Source: Alphaproteobacteria bacterium (lineage in GTDB: Bacteria; Pseudomonadota; Alphaproteobacteria; Micropepsales; Micropepsaceae). From it: 64,000 bases of DNA. The notes beneath the pieces are model-generated. The model ran no database searches. It was not told the origin of the DNA and worked only from the letters and a program-made list of their open reading frames with translations. Below, in pieces: positions 38,322 through 46,920 of this stretch. Positions within the stretch are counted from its first letter, which is position 1, and every line of letters begins with the position of its first letter. The stretch spans positions 104,165-168,164 of the forward strand of contig JAJPHG010000019.1 of assembly GCA_021325375.1 (NCBI GenBank), read 5' to 3'. A program made the translations under genes and the position numbers.

Positions 38322-39203
38322 CTATCCGCGTTTCAGGAACCCGCGCGCGTCGAGCCATTGATAAAAGAGCGAGGTCCAGTTGGAAACGGCCGGCGGGTTG
38401 CTGTCGCGGATGCCGAAGCCGTGACCGGTCCTGGTCAGGACGTGCAGCTCGGCGGACGCGCCGGCCCGCTTGAGATCGAGATAGAGCTGAGGAACGCCTT
38501 GCGAGATCGCGGGGTTGTCGTCTTCGCCGCAGAGCAGAAACGCGGGCGGCACATCCTTCGACAGATGCATGCCTTGCGGGATGGCGGGATAGATCAAGCC
38601 GAGAAAATCGGGCCTGGAGCTTTCGCGATCGACCGGGTCGGTAGCCGCCGCCGATCCGGCATCGAACCGCGTCCCGACGAGTGCCGCCAGCTCGCCGCCG
38701 GCGGAGAACCCCATGATCCCGATCCGGCCGGGCGCCAGGTTCCACTCCGCGGCGCGGCTGCGCACCAGGCGGATCGCGCGCTGGACATCGGGCAGGGACG
38801 CGCCGTCGATCGTGTAGCTCGATCCGTCTTCCTTCGACAGGCGGTATTTCAGCACGAAAGCCGCGATGCCGTGATCGCTCAGCCAACGGCCGACGCGGTA
38901 GCCTTCGTGGTCCATCCACAATTCGCGGTGACCGCCGCCAGGCAGCACGACAATCCCCGCGCCGCTCGCCTTCACCGGAAGATAGGGCGTGATGGACGGC
39001 TGGTTGATGTTGGAGACGATGTGCTCGCCTTGCGGCGTGAGGCGCACTCTTTCAGGGGCGGTCTTGCCTTCCGATCCCGGCGCGCCGCCCGGCCACAGGA
39101 GAATGGGGGAGGGAGCGGTTTGTCCCTTGCTCGCCGGTGCGTATATCGTGCAGGCGAGCGCGACGACGATACGTCCAAGGGAAGCCGGCCTGACGATGCT
39201 CAT
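38322..39203 (-). CDS. Secreted alpha/beta-hydrolase, acetyl-esterase-like
   Basis: 293 aa. Signal peptide, then an alpha/beta-hydrolase with oxyanion stretch VLPGGGHREL, nucleophile GFSAGGELAALVG, acid in LLCGEDDNPAI and histidine in TRTGHGFGIRD. WPGGAPGSEGKTAPERV near the start is typical of the BD-FAE/acetyl-xylan-esterase-like group that deacylates plant polysaccharides. Here it may remove acetyl groups from galactan or pectin side chains. Divergent from the DUF6445 gene. Confidence 0.85.
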   Translation of the reverse strand: MSIVRPASLGRIVVALACTIYAPASKGQTAPSPILLWPGGAPGSEGKTAPERVRLTPQGEHIVSNINQPSITPYLPVKASGAGIVVLPGGGHRELWMDHEGYRVGRWLSDHGIAAFVLKYRLSKEDGSSYTIDGASLPDVQRAIRLVRSRAAEWNLAPGRIGIMGFSAGGELAALVGTRFDAGSAAATDPVDRESSRPDFLGLIYPAIPQGMHLSKDVPPAFLLCGEDDNPAISQGVPQLYLDLKRAGASAELHVLTRTGHGFGIRDSNPPAVSNWTSLFYQWLDARGFLKRG

Positions 39204-39253
39204 GGCGTGCAAGATAGAGCCGCGGCGCAACGCTTTGCAATGCGAGGCGTCGC

Positions 39254-39973
39254 ATGAGCGATGACATGACGGGAGAATTCCGCGTCAGCGCGCGCCGCGC
39301 GATCCGTACGCTCCGCGTCGGTCGCGAAGCAAGCCCTGTCATCGTCGTCGACGACTATCTGGCCGAGCCGCGCGCGCTGGTGGATTTTGCCGCCACGCAT
39401 ACGCGCTTCGGCGCGCCGAAGAACTGGTATCCGGGGCTGCGCGCCGAGCCGTTGCCGAAGGCCTATGTCGTAGAAACACTGGGCGCGCTGCATCGCGTCA
39501 TCGGCGAAACCTTCGAGCTTCCCGTCGCGGGCAGCGTTCACACCAACACCTATTTCGGTCTGGCCACCACCGCGCCTGCGGACCTGTTGCCGCTGCAGCG
39601 CCTGCCGCATTTCGATACGCCCAATCCCCGCCAGATCGCGCTGCTGCACTACCTCTGCGACGCGGCGCATGGCGGTACGTCCTTCTTCCGTCACCGCGCG
39701 ACCGGTTACGAATCCATGAGCGAAGAGCGCGTGCGATCCTATTTCGACTGCGTGGAGCGGGAATTGCGCGAAGGCGGGCCGCGGCCGGCCCGCTATGCGT
39801 CGGGCGACGACGACCTGTTCGAAGAGATCGCGCGCATCGATGCCACGTTCAACCGTCTGATCGTCTATCGCAGTTGCGTGCTGCATTCCGCCGATGTGAA
39901 CGCAGCGCTCGGCCTGAGCCGCGATCCCCGTGCGGGACGGCTGACCGCGAACACGTTCATCAGCTATCGATAA
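39254..39973 (+). CDS. DUF6445-like protein
   Basis: 239 aa, no signal peptide. VIVVDDYLAEPRALVDFA, the spaced histidines in HTNTYFGL and LPHFDTPNPRQIALLHYL, and CVLHSADVN resemble 2-oxoglutarate/Fe(II)-oxygenase-like DUF6445 proteins. From general knowledge, such genes are often found beside tryptophan-halogenase-like, cupin and TonB-receptor genes. Function is unknown; an iron-dependent hydroxylase is possible (HxD in PHFDTP with a distal H in VLHSA). Its 3' end faces the dispersed repeat. Confidence 0.7.
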   Translation: MSDDMTGEFRVSARRAIRTLRVGREASPVIVVDDYLAEPRALVDFAATHTRFGAPKNWYPGLRAEPLPKAYVVETLGALHRVIGETFELPVAGSVHTNTYFGLATTAPADLLPLQRLPHFDTPNPRQIALLHYLCDAAHGGTSFFRHRATGYESMSEERVRSYFDCVERELREGGPRPARYASGDDDLFEEIARIDATFNRLIVYRSCVLHSADVNAALGLSRDPRAGRLTANTFISYR

Positions 39974-40007
39974 GGCAGGTTCGCCGCGATTTGAATCATG
40001 ACCAGAC

Positions 40008-40133
40008 TGTCATGGCCCGCGAATGCGGGCCACCCAGCTGGGTTCTGCACTCTGAAGCAAGGTTTGTTCGGAGCTTTTCTATGATCGCAAGAGCAGGCGT
40101 CACCTGGGTGGCCCGCATTCGCGGGCCATGACA
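40008..40133. repeat. Dispersed inverted repeat, copy 2 (126 bp)
   Basis: The 30-base arms at 40008-40037 and 40104-40133 are perfect inverted copies and match the arms of the copy at 11321-11499. GGTTCTGCAC after the left arm and GAGCTTTTCT in the core are also shared, so the copies are related over their whole length and differ by an internal segment. It lies between convergent genes (DUF6445 and the GntR regulator). GCCCGCGAATGCGGGC within each arm forms a hairpin. Confidence 0.88.
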
Positions 40134-40161
40134 AATTTGTACCGTGGTTTGAAAGTCGCCC

Positions 40162-40941
40162 TCAGCGGCGCGACGCCCGTGCCGGTGCGAGCAGCACGCG
40201 CTCTCCCTTCGCGTCGATGCCTTCGCCCTTGCGGATGAGATGAAGCGCCTCTTCGATCAGGTCGCGCATCGCGGCTTCGGCGCCGGCCGCGTCGCCCTTA
40301 AGGATCGCGTCCGACACTTTCTTATGGTCGTTCACGCTGGCGAGGCGCACGCCCTTGACCCGGTTGGTGGTGCGGATGCTGAACCGGAGCGCGGTCTCGA
40401 TCAGCTCGCGCAGCTGGGCGTAGAAACGGTTGCCGCTGGCGCGCAGGATCGAGATATGGAACGCGATGTCGGAGGTCAGCGGGTCGTCCTCGCCGTGCTC
40501 GGCGGCGATCATGCGGTTGAGCGCGCGCTCGATGGCTGCCTTTTCGCCGGGACCCGCTTCCATCGCCGCCATGGCGGCCGCGGCGGGCTCCACGGCGAGA
40601 CGGATCTGGGTGAATTCGATGAGGAGCGAAAGCGAGAATTTGCGTTCGAGCAGCCAGCGCATCACGTCCGGATCGAACAGGTTCCAGCTTTCCTCCGGCT
40701 GCACCCATGTGCCCTGCCGGGGTCTCGCGCCGAGCAGTCCCTTGGCGGTCAGCATCTTGACCGCCTCGCGCAGGATGCTGCGGCTCGCGCCGTACTGCTT
40801 GCACAGATCGGCCTCGACCGGGAACGGATTCTTGCCGGAGTATTTTCCCGTGACGACCGCGATGCCCAGATCCTGGACGATGCTGTAGGTCAGGTTCTGC
40901 CCGCGCCCCGGCGAAATCACGTTCCTAGGGTGGTTCGACAT
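40162..40941 (-). CDS. GntR-family regulator with FCD domain (DgoR-like)
   Basis: 259 aa. Residues 20-85 are a GntR winged helix (FPVEADLCKQYGASRSILRE, GLLGARPRQGTWV). Residues about 105-235 are an all-helical FCD ligand domain, with the characteristic FHISILRASGNRFYAQL. It is the last gene of the galactonate operon, overlapping the lactonase stop by 17 bases, so it is made with the pathway it probably represses; in E. coli DgoR occupies the same role for D-galactonate. The AT-rich palindromes upstream of this operon and other locus genes are candidate operators. The ligand may be galactonate or a later keto-sugar acid. Confidence 0.9.
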   Translation of the reverse strand: MSNHPRNVISPGRGQNLTYSIVQDLGIAVVTGKYSGKNPFPVEADLCKQYGASRSILREAVKMLTAKGLLGARPRQGTWVQPEESWNLFDPDVMRWLLERKFSLSLLIEFTQIRLAVEPAAAAMAAMEAGPGEKAAIERALNRMIAAEHGEDDPLTSDIAFHISILRASGNRFYAQLRELIETALRFSIRTTNRVKGVRLASVNDHKKVSDAILKGDAAGAEAAMRDLIEEALHLIRKGEGIDAKGERVLLAPARASRR

Positions 40942-41830
40942 CCCGACGCCTGCCCATATCAAGCACGAAGTGATTCTCGGCCAAGCCGATACACCCCATC
41001 TTGTACACGAAGACGTCTCCGGCGCTAGGCTCATGGGCGAGTTGGCCGGCGGTCAAACCGTCGCGTGCAGAGGTGACGAACAGAAGGTCGAGGTCGGGGC
41101 CGCCGAAGGCCGCGCAGGTCGGCTGGCTGGCCGGGACCTCAAGGACGCGCTCGATAGCGCCGTCCGGCGCATAGCGCACGACCCGGCCCGCCCCCCAATG
41201 CGCGCTCCACATGTAGCCCTGCGCGTCGACGCAGGCCCCATCCGGGTGTGCGTTACCGGTCGTCTCGGCAAAGACGCGCCGGTTCGCGATCGCGCCGGTG
41301 AGGGGGGCGAAGTCGTAGGAATAGATCTTCTGCAGCGGCGAATCCGCGAAATAGAACCTTTTGGAATCGGGGCTCCAGCAGATGCCGTTGGAGATCATGA
41401 CCCCGCTCTCGCGCCTCGTCGCGCGCCCGGCGGCATCGACGCAATAGAGATTGCCGCGGCCCGAGCGCGGCTCGGTCTCCTCCATCGTCCCCGCCCAGAA
41501 CCGGCCCTGGCGGTCCACGCGGCCGTCGTTGAAGCGCAGGCCCGCGAGCGCCGCATCCGGGCGGGCGAGCCATTTTTGCGCGCCGCTGCGGGGATCGAAG
41601 AGCGCGATCCCGCTCTCGAACGCCACGATGATTTCCGGCCTGCCCTGGATGAGGCCGAAGGAGCCGATCCGCTCCGGCGCGGAGAACGATTCAAGCGCGC
41701 GCCGCGCCCAATCGTAGCGGTACAGCTTGCGCTCCTGGATGTCGGTCCACCAGAGCGCCTGCCCGTGGACGTCCCATTGCACGCCTTCGCCCAGCGTGTT
41801 GCCGGCGCGGATGATGTCGATCGGCTCCAT
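40925..41830 (-). CDS. SMP-30/gluconolactonase-family sugar lactonase
   Basis: 301 aa, a six-bladed propeller of normal length. Metal ligands typical of the family are visible: E in NTLGEGVQWD, N in LRFNDGRVD, N in MISNGICWSPD and D in AHPDGACVD. It opens the galactono- (or arabino-) lactone formed by the Gfo/Idh dehydrogenase to the free aldonate. It is ten bases downstream of the symporter gene. Confidence 0.92.
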   Translation of the reverse strand: MEPIDIIRAGNTLGEGVQWDVHGQALWWTDIQERKLYRYDWARRALESFSAPERIGSFGLIQGRPEIIVAFESGIALFDPRSGAQKWLARPDAALAGLRFNDGRVDRQGRFWAGTMEETEPRSGRGNLYCVDAAGRATRRESGVMISNGICWSPDSKRFYFADSPLQKIYSYDFAPLTGAIANRRVFAETTGNAHPDGACVDAQGYMWSAHWGAGRVVRYAPDGAIERVLEVPASQPTCAAFGGPDLDLLFVTSARDGLTAGQLAHEPSAGDVFVYKMGCIGLAENHFVLDMGRRRDVEPP

Positions 41831-41839
41831 CGCGGTCTC

Positions 41840-43414
41840 TTACCAGAATGTGTAGTAGAGGGCGATGAGGACGGCGATGACCACCGCACCGGCGATGTTG
41901 AACGACCAGCTCGTCGAGTAGTCGATGTCCATCAGGTCGATCGTCGAGGTCTTGGCGCGCCTGGGCTGCAGCAGCGAGACGAGCATCGCCGCGCCCAGGC
42001 ACATCAGGAACACGTAGCCGATGCGGTTCATGAACGGCACCTGCGGCCAGTATTTCCAATAAAGGAACGAGAACACCACTGATCCGACCGCAGCGACGAA
42101 GGCGCCCGCCGTCGTGGCCCTCGGCCAGAACATGCCGAGCACGAAGATGACGACGATGCCGGGCGTGACGAAGCCGGAATATTCCTGGATGTACTGGAAC
42201 GCCTGCGGCAGGTTTCCGAGAAGCGGCTTTGCGGCGAGGATCGCGACGATGAGCGCCACGACGGCCGCGATCCGCCCGACGACGACGAGATGCGTCTCGC
42301 TCGCATTGCGGAACGCGGGCTTGTAGAGGTCGATGGTGAAGATGGTCGCGATAGAATTGATCTTGGATCCCATGGACGCGATGATCGCCGCGATCAGGGC
42401 CGCGAAGACGAGCCCGAGCAGTCCCGGCGGCAGCAGCGTCATCAGATAGGGATAGGCCATGTCGGCGCGCTCGAGATGCGGCGCCAGCACGCCCGCCGCG
42501 ATGCCGGGCAGGACGACGAGCACCGGCATCAAGAGCTTCAGGAACGAGGCCAGCACGATGCCCTTCTGCGCCTCGCGCGTGTCCTTCGCCGCGAGCGCGC
42601 GCTGGATGATGTACTGGTTGAACCCCCAATAGGACAGATTCATGATCCACATGCCGCCGACGAGCACCGACAGGCCGGGCAGGTTGGAATAGTTGGGATT
42701 GTCGGGCGACAGGATCATCTGGAACTTGCCGGGAAGCTGCGCCTCGAGCGTCTGAAAGCCGCTCACGACGCCGGCGATGCCGCTGTGGCCCGAGATCTTC
42801 TCGAGCGCGATGTAGACGATCACCAGTCCGCCGAGAACGAGCAGGCTGACCTGCACGATATCGGTGAGGGCCACCGCCTTGAGACCGCCGTAGAGCGCAT
42901 AAGCACCGGCAAAGACGCCCAGCGCGATCAGCGCCAGCTGGATGTCGATGCCGGTGACTGTGTGGATCGCGGTCGCGCCCAGCCACAGGATCGAGGTGAG
43001 GTTCACCAGGATGTAGAGAGCAAGCCAGAACACGGCGGTGACCAGGCGGATGCTGTGCCCGTAACGCCGCTGCAGGAATTCCGGCATCGTGTAGATCTGG
43101 TTCTTCAGGAAGATCGGCAGGAAGAACTTGCCGACGATCAGGATGGTGAGCGCCGACATCCATTCGTAGGAGGCGATGCCCAGCCCGATGACGTAGCCCG
43201 ATCCCGACATGCCGATGATCTGCTCGGCGGAGATGTTCGCCGCGATCAGCGACGTGCCGACCGCCCACCACGGAAGCGCCCGGCTGGCGAGGAAGTAATC
43301 CTTGCTGTCCTTGACGTGCCCCGCCTTCTCGCGCGAGACCCATTGCGCGAGCGCGAAGATCGACACGGCATAGACCAGCAAGACGGCGATATCGACGTAA
43401 GACAGACTGCTCAT
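41840..43414 (-). CDS. Sodium:solute symporter (SSS family), probable sugar carrier
   Basis: 524 aa with about 14 membrane helices. SSS features include ALPWWAVGTSLIAANISAEQ, GMSGSGYVIGLGIASYEW and the helix around LIAAIIASMGSKINSIATIF. SglT-like sodium/galactose symporters have this organisation. It probably imports galactose or a related sugar across the inner membrane. ATG 43414 is chosen because GGGGGAA lies six bases upstream. Confidence 0.9.
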   Translation of the reverse strand: MSSLSYVDIAVLLVYAVSIFALAQWVSREKAGHVKDSKDYFLASRALPWWAVGTSLIAANISAEQIIGMSGSGYVIGLGIASYEWMSALTILIVGKFFLPIFLKNQIYTMPEFLQRRYGHSIRLVTAVFWLALYILVNLTSILWLGATAIHTVTGIDIQLALIALGVFAGAYALYGGLKAVALTDIVQVSLLVLGGLVIVYIALEKISGHSGIAGVVSGFQTLEAQLPGKFQMILSPDNPNYSNLPGLSVLVGGMWIMNLSYWGFNQYIIQRALAAKDTREAQKGIVLASFLKLLMPVLVVLPGIAAGVLAPHLERADMAYPYLMTLLPPGLLGLVFAALIAAIIASMGSKINSIATIFTIDLYKPAFRNASETHLVVVGRIAAVVALIVAILAAKPLLGNLPQAFQYIQEYSGFVTPGIVVIFVLGMFWPRATTAGAFVAAVGSVVFSFLYWKYWPQVPFMNRIGYVFLMCLGAAMLVSLLQPRRAKTSTIDLMDIDYSTSWSFNIAGAVVIAVLIALYYTFW

Positions 43415-43459
43415 CGGCACTTCCCCCTGAGTGAGCGCGTCAGCGCGCCTTCGCCTATT

Positions 43460-44089
43460 TCATTTCGGTGCGGCACGCCGGACGGCTTCGACCAGCTTGC
43501 GCGCGCGTTCGGAAATCTCATGCGTCGTGTATTCGGGGCGGAACAGTTCCGAGCCGAACCCGAAACCCGCCGCCCCGGCCTGCAGCCACTGCGCCACCTG
43601 ATCGGCGCCGATGCCGCCGACCGCGAAGATGCGCGCGGTACCGGGCAGCACGGATCGCAAGGCTTTCAGATGTCCGGGGCCGTAGGTATTTGCCGGAAAG
43701 AGCTTCAGCCTGGATGCGCCGGCCGCGATGGCCGCGAAGGCTTCGCTTGCCGTCGCGAAGCCCGGCATGGCGATCATCTTTCGCTCGAGCGTGCGGCCGA
43801 TGACGGTTGGATCGGTGTTGGGAGAAACGATCATCGTGCCGCCCGCGGCAAAGACGCGGTCGACGTCGCCGCGCGCAAGCACCGTGCCCGCGCCGCAGAT
43901 GCAGGCATCGCCGAAATAAGCCGCCAGCCGCGCGACACTGTCGAACGGTTCGGGAGAGTTGAGCGGGACCTCGATCGCGCGGATCCCCGCGTCGTGCAGG
44001 ATCTGGCCGATCTCCAGCACGCGGTCCGGCGCGACCCCGCGCAGGATCGCGACCAGCGGCAATTCGTCGAGCAGCGCTTCAGGCGGCAT
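43460..44089 (-). CDS. dgoA: 2-dehydro-3-deoxy-6-phosphogalactonate aldolase
   Basis: 209 aa, a class I KDPG/KDPGal aldolase. VAILRGV (phosphate/Arg), catalytic Glu in IEVPLNS, GAGTVL and the Schiff-base Lys in RLKLFPANTYGP are all present; the FPAxxYGP form is more like DgoA than Eda. It splits KDPGal to pyruvate and glyceraldehyde 3-phosphate. It overlaps the DgoK gene by 11 bases. Confidence 0.9.
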   Translation of the reverse strand: MPPEALLDELPLVAILRGVAPDRVLEIGQILHDAGIRAIEVPLNSPEPFDSVARLAAYFGDACICGAGTVLARGDVDRVFAAGGTMIVSPNTDPTVIGRTLERKMIAMPGFATASEAFAAIAAGASRLKLFPANTYGPGHLKALRSVLPGTARIFAVGGIGADQVAQWLQAGAAGFGFGSELFRPEYTTHEISERARKLVEAVRRAAPK

Positions 44090-45026
44090 CGGTCACGCCT
44101 TCAAGGACACGATACAGCGCGCTCAGCCCGGCAAGAGACGCCGTGTCGCCGTCGATGTTCCGCACCGCCACGTCGCGCGTGCGAAGCGCCTGCGCATAGA
44201 GCTCGCCCAGGCGCGGCGTGCTGACGACCACGACGCCGTTCGACTCCGCGAGATCCGCGCGGAAAAAGCGCTTCGCGCCGGAGACATCCTGGCCGATGAT
44301 CAGGCCGGACAGATAGTCGGCGGCATCGCGCTGCTTGATCTCCCCCTTGAGCTGCCCGCTGCGCACTTCGAACAGCAGGTGGATGAGCTCGCCGTCGGGG
44401 TAGAGCTTGATCTTCTCCAGCGCGCGCTTGAACACCGCCCCGCCGGCCGCGCCGTCTACCGTCTCCTTCGAATTCACCAGCACGCTGTGGTGGTAGAGGA
44501 TGTCGTAGAGCTCGCCGCTCACCGCGGTGAGGAAATGCTCGATGACGCCGTCTTTCAGCGATACCCATTTCGTGTGCGTGCCCGGCATGCAGAACACCTG
44601 GCGGCCTTGCGCCAATTGCGGCTCGAGGCGCAACGCGCCCAGGATCTGCGTCTCCTCGCCGCGCATCACGTCCGGCGCCATCAGGCGGTTGCGGCAGGAC
44701 AGTCCGGGCGCGATCGTGATGCTGTGGCCGTTCGCCTCGAAGCGCAGCGCGCCGGCGGCGATCATTTCCGGCCGGGCGGGGCAGGGCAGATAGCGCACCT
44801 CGCGCCAGCCGATGGTCGAGCCGACCATGCCGCACAGAACCGCGGGCAGCGCGCCGTACTGCTTCCAGGGTTCGATCTGCGCGAAGAACGCGCCCGCGAC
44901 ATCGGCTTTCACCGCGCCGACGCCCGGGCCGTTTCTGCTTTCGAGCACGCGGCCGCCGCGGTCGCAGAGGCTCAGCCGCAGATGGCTCGTCCCCCAGTCG
45001 CCGGCGATAAAGGCCGGAGCCGGCAT
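44079..45026 (-). CDS. dgoK: 2-dehydro-3-deoxygalactonokinase
   Basis: 315 aa, the usual DgoK length. The actin-like ATPase start FIAGDWGTSHLRLSL, CGMVGSTIGW, MRGEETQILGAL and CMPGTHTKWV are characteristic. It phosphorylates 2-dehydro-3-deoxygalactonate with ATP before the aldolase step. ATG shares one base with the stop of the upstream dehydratase gene (TGATG), so translation is coupled. Confidence 0.92.
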   Translation of the reverse strand: MPAPAFIAGDWGTSHLRLSLCDRGGRVLESRNGPGVGAVKADVAGAFFAQIEPWKQYGALPAVLCGMVGSTIGWREVRYLPCPARPEMIAAGALRFEANGHSITIAPGLSCRNRLMAPDVMRGEETQILGALRLEPQLAQGRQVFCMPGTHTKWVSLKDGVIEHFLTAVSGELYDILYHHSVLVNSKETVDGAAGGAVFKRALEKIKLYPDGELIHLLFEVRSGQLKGEIKQRDAADYLSGLIIGQDVSGAKRFFRADLAESNGVVVVSTPRLGELYAQALRTRDVAVRNIDGDTASLAGLSALYRVLEGVTDAA

Positions 45027-46756
45027 CAGTGCGATTCCCGATCCACGACGTCACCGCTGCCGCCGACCAGGAAGTCGAGATCGCATCCGCGGTCTGCCTG
45101 CAGCACGTGGTCGTAGTAGAGCTTGTAATAGCCGCGCCCGTATTTCGGCGCCGCGCGCGTGCGGTTCCATTCCGCAAGGCGCTTCGCCATCTCGGCATCG
45201 GATATGAGCAGATCGAGCTTGCGCGCCGGGCCGTCGAACGCGATCTCGTCGCCGTTCCTCACGATCGCAAGCGGCCCGCCGGCCTCGGCTTCGGGCGAGA
45301 CGTGGAGGATGACGCTGCCGAAGGCCGTGCCGCTCATGCGCGCGTCGGAGATGCGCACCATGTCCTTGACGCCGCGCGCCAGCAGCTTGCGCGGCAGCGG
45401 CATGTTCCCGACCTCAGGCATGCCGGGATAGCCCTTCGGGCCGCAGCCCTTGAGCACGAGGATGGAATTCTCGTCGACATCCAGCTCCGGGTCGTCGACG
45501 CGGGCCTTGAAGTCCTCGATGGATTCGAAAACCACGGCCGTGCCGCGATGGCGGTACAGCGAGTCCGCCGCGGCGCTCGGCTTCATGATCGCGCCGTCCG
45601 GGCAGAGATTGCCCTTCAGCACCCAGATCCCGGCGGTGGCGCGCACGGGGTTCGCCACCGTGCGGATCACGTCGCGGTTGAAGCACTCGGCTTCGGCGAT
45701 GACCTCTCGATGCGTCCGCCCCGAAACCGTGAGGCCGTCGAGCGCGAGCCAAGGGGCGAGCTCCTTCATCGCCGCGGGGAGACCGCCGGCGTAGTGGAAA
45801 TCCTCCATCAGGAAATGGCCCGACGGCTGCAGGTCGACGATCAGAGGTATCTCGCTCGACAGGCGGTCGAAGTCGATCAGGTCCAGCTTCACGCCCAGCC
45901 GACCGGCGACGGCGAGCAGATGCAGCACCGCGTTCGTCGAACCGCCGATCGCGGCGATCACGCGGATCGCGTTCTCGAAGGCTTCGCGGGTGAGGATCTT
46001 GGAAAGGCGCACGTCCCGGCGCGCGAGGTCGACGATCGTGCGTCCGGTCTCGTGCGCGAGCGCTCGCCTGCGCGAGTCGACCGCCGGGATAGTGGCATTG
46101 TAGGAAAGCGACAGCCCCATCGCCTCGACGATGCTGGCGAAGGTCGAGGCGCTGCCCATCGTCATGCAGGTGCCGGCGCTGCGCGACATGCCGCTTTCCG
46201 CCGACATGAAATCCTTCAGCTCCATCTCGCCGGCGCGCACGGACTCGCTGAATTTCCACACATCGGTTCCCGAGCCGATGTCCTGGCCGCGGAACTTGCC
46301 GTTGAGCATCGGCCCCGACGACACGACCATCGTCGGCAGGTCGACGCTGGCGGCGCCCATCAGCTGGCCGGGCGTGGTCTTGTCGCAGCCCCCCAGGAGG
46401 ACGACGGCATCGATCGGATTGCCGCGGATGGATTCTTCCACTTCCATGGCCAGGAGATTGCGGAACAGCATCGCCGTCGGCCGCATCTGCGTCTCGCCGA
46501 GCGACATCGCCGGAAACTCGAGCGGCAGGCCGCCGGCCTCCCAGACGCCGCGCTTCACGAACTCCGAGATGTCGCGCAGATGCGCGTTGCACGGCGTGAG
46601 CTCGGACCAGGTGTTGCAGATCCCGATGACGGGCCGTCCGTCGAACACGCTCGACGGCAGGCCTTCGCTCTTCATCCAGCTGCGATGGATGAAGCCGTCC
46701 CGTGTCTGCGGGCCGTAGTTCTTGGCGCTGCGAAATCCCGGCTTTTGCGACGGCAT
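45026..46756 (-). CDS. Sugar-acid dehydratase, IlvD/Edd family (galactonate/arabinonate type)
   Basis: 576 aa from ATG 46756 (GGTGGAAG upstream); GTG 46768 is an alternative. Iron-sulfur cysteines are visible at C47 (GICNTW), C124 (GGCDKTTPG) and C197 (AGTCMTMGS). NAVLHLLAVAGRLGV and DARMSGTAFGSVILH are family signatures. Overall it is closest to L-arabinonate dehydratases of rhizobia, but with dgoK and dgoA beside it D-galactonate is the natural substrate here; dual use with L-arabinonate is plausible as arabinogalactan yields both sugars. First gene of the six-gene operon, with the operator palindrome 69 bases upstream. Confidence 0.9.
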   Translation of the reverse strand: MPSQKPGFRSAKNYGPQTRDGFIHRSWMKSEGLPSSVFDGRPVIGICNTWSELTPCNAHLRDISEFVKRGVWEAGGLPLEFPAMSLGETQMRPTAMLFRNLLAMEVEESIRGNPIDAVVLLGGCDKTTPGQLMGAASVDLPTMVVSSGPMLNGKFRGQDIGSGTDVWKFSESVRAGEMELKDFMSAESGMSRSAGTCMTMGSASTFASIVEAMGLSLSYNATIPAVDSRRRALAHETGRTIVDLARRDVRLSKILTREAFENAIRVIAAIGGSTNAVLHLLAVAGRLGVKLDLIDFDRLSSEIPLIVDLQPSGHFLMEDFHYAGGLPAAMKELAPWLALDGLTVSGRTHREVIAEAECFNRDVIRTVANPVRATAGIWVLKGNLCPDGAIMKPSAAADSLYRHRGTAVVFESIEDFKARVDDPELDVDENSILVLKGCGPKGYPGMPEVGNMPLPRKLLARGVKDMVRISDARMSGTAFGSVILHVSPEAEAGGPLAIVRNGDEIAFDGPARKLDLLISDAEMAKRLAEWNRTRAAPKYGRGYYKLYYDHVLQADRGCDLDFLVGGSGDVVDRESH

Positions 46757-46824
46757 GAAATCTTCCACCCACTCCCACCTTCAAGCGGCTGGAATATACA
46801 TATCCGGTCCGTCCCGAAGCTGTT

Positions 46825-46843
46825 GGATTTATATGATAAATAT
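46825..46843. promoter_or_regulatory. AT-rich palindromic operator candidate, site 3
   Basis: GGATTTATATGATAAATAT: the core ATTTAT-ATG-ATAAAT is a perfect palindrome and matches the other sites. It lies in the 164-base divergent region between the dehydratase operon and the TPR-sulfotransferase gene, so it could control both. Confidence 0.7.
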
Positions 46844-46920
46844 CTTTACTGTAAAGTCACGCCGGTTCGAAATCATGGTTTCCCGCCCGCTTCGGGTCCT
46901 TGTTCAGAGGCGATCGCACC

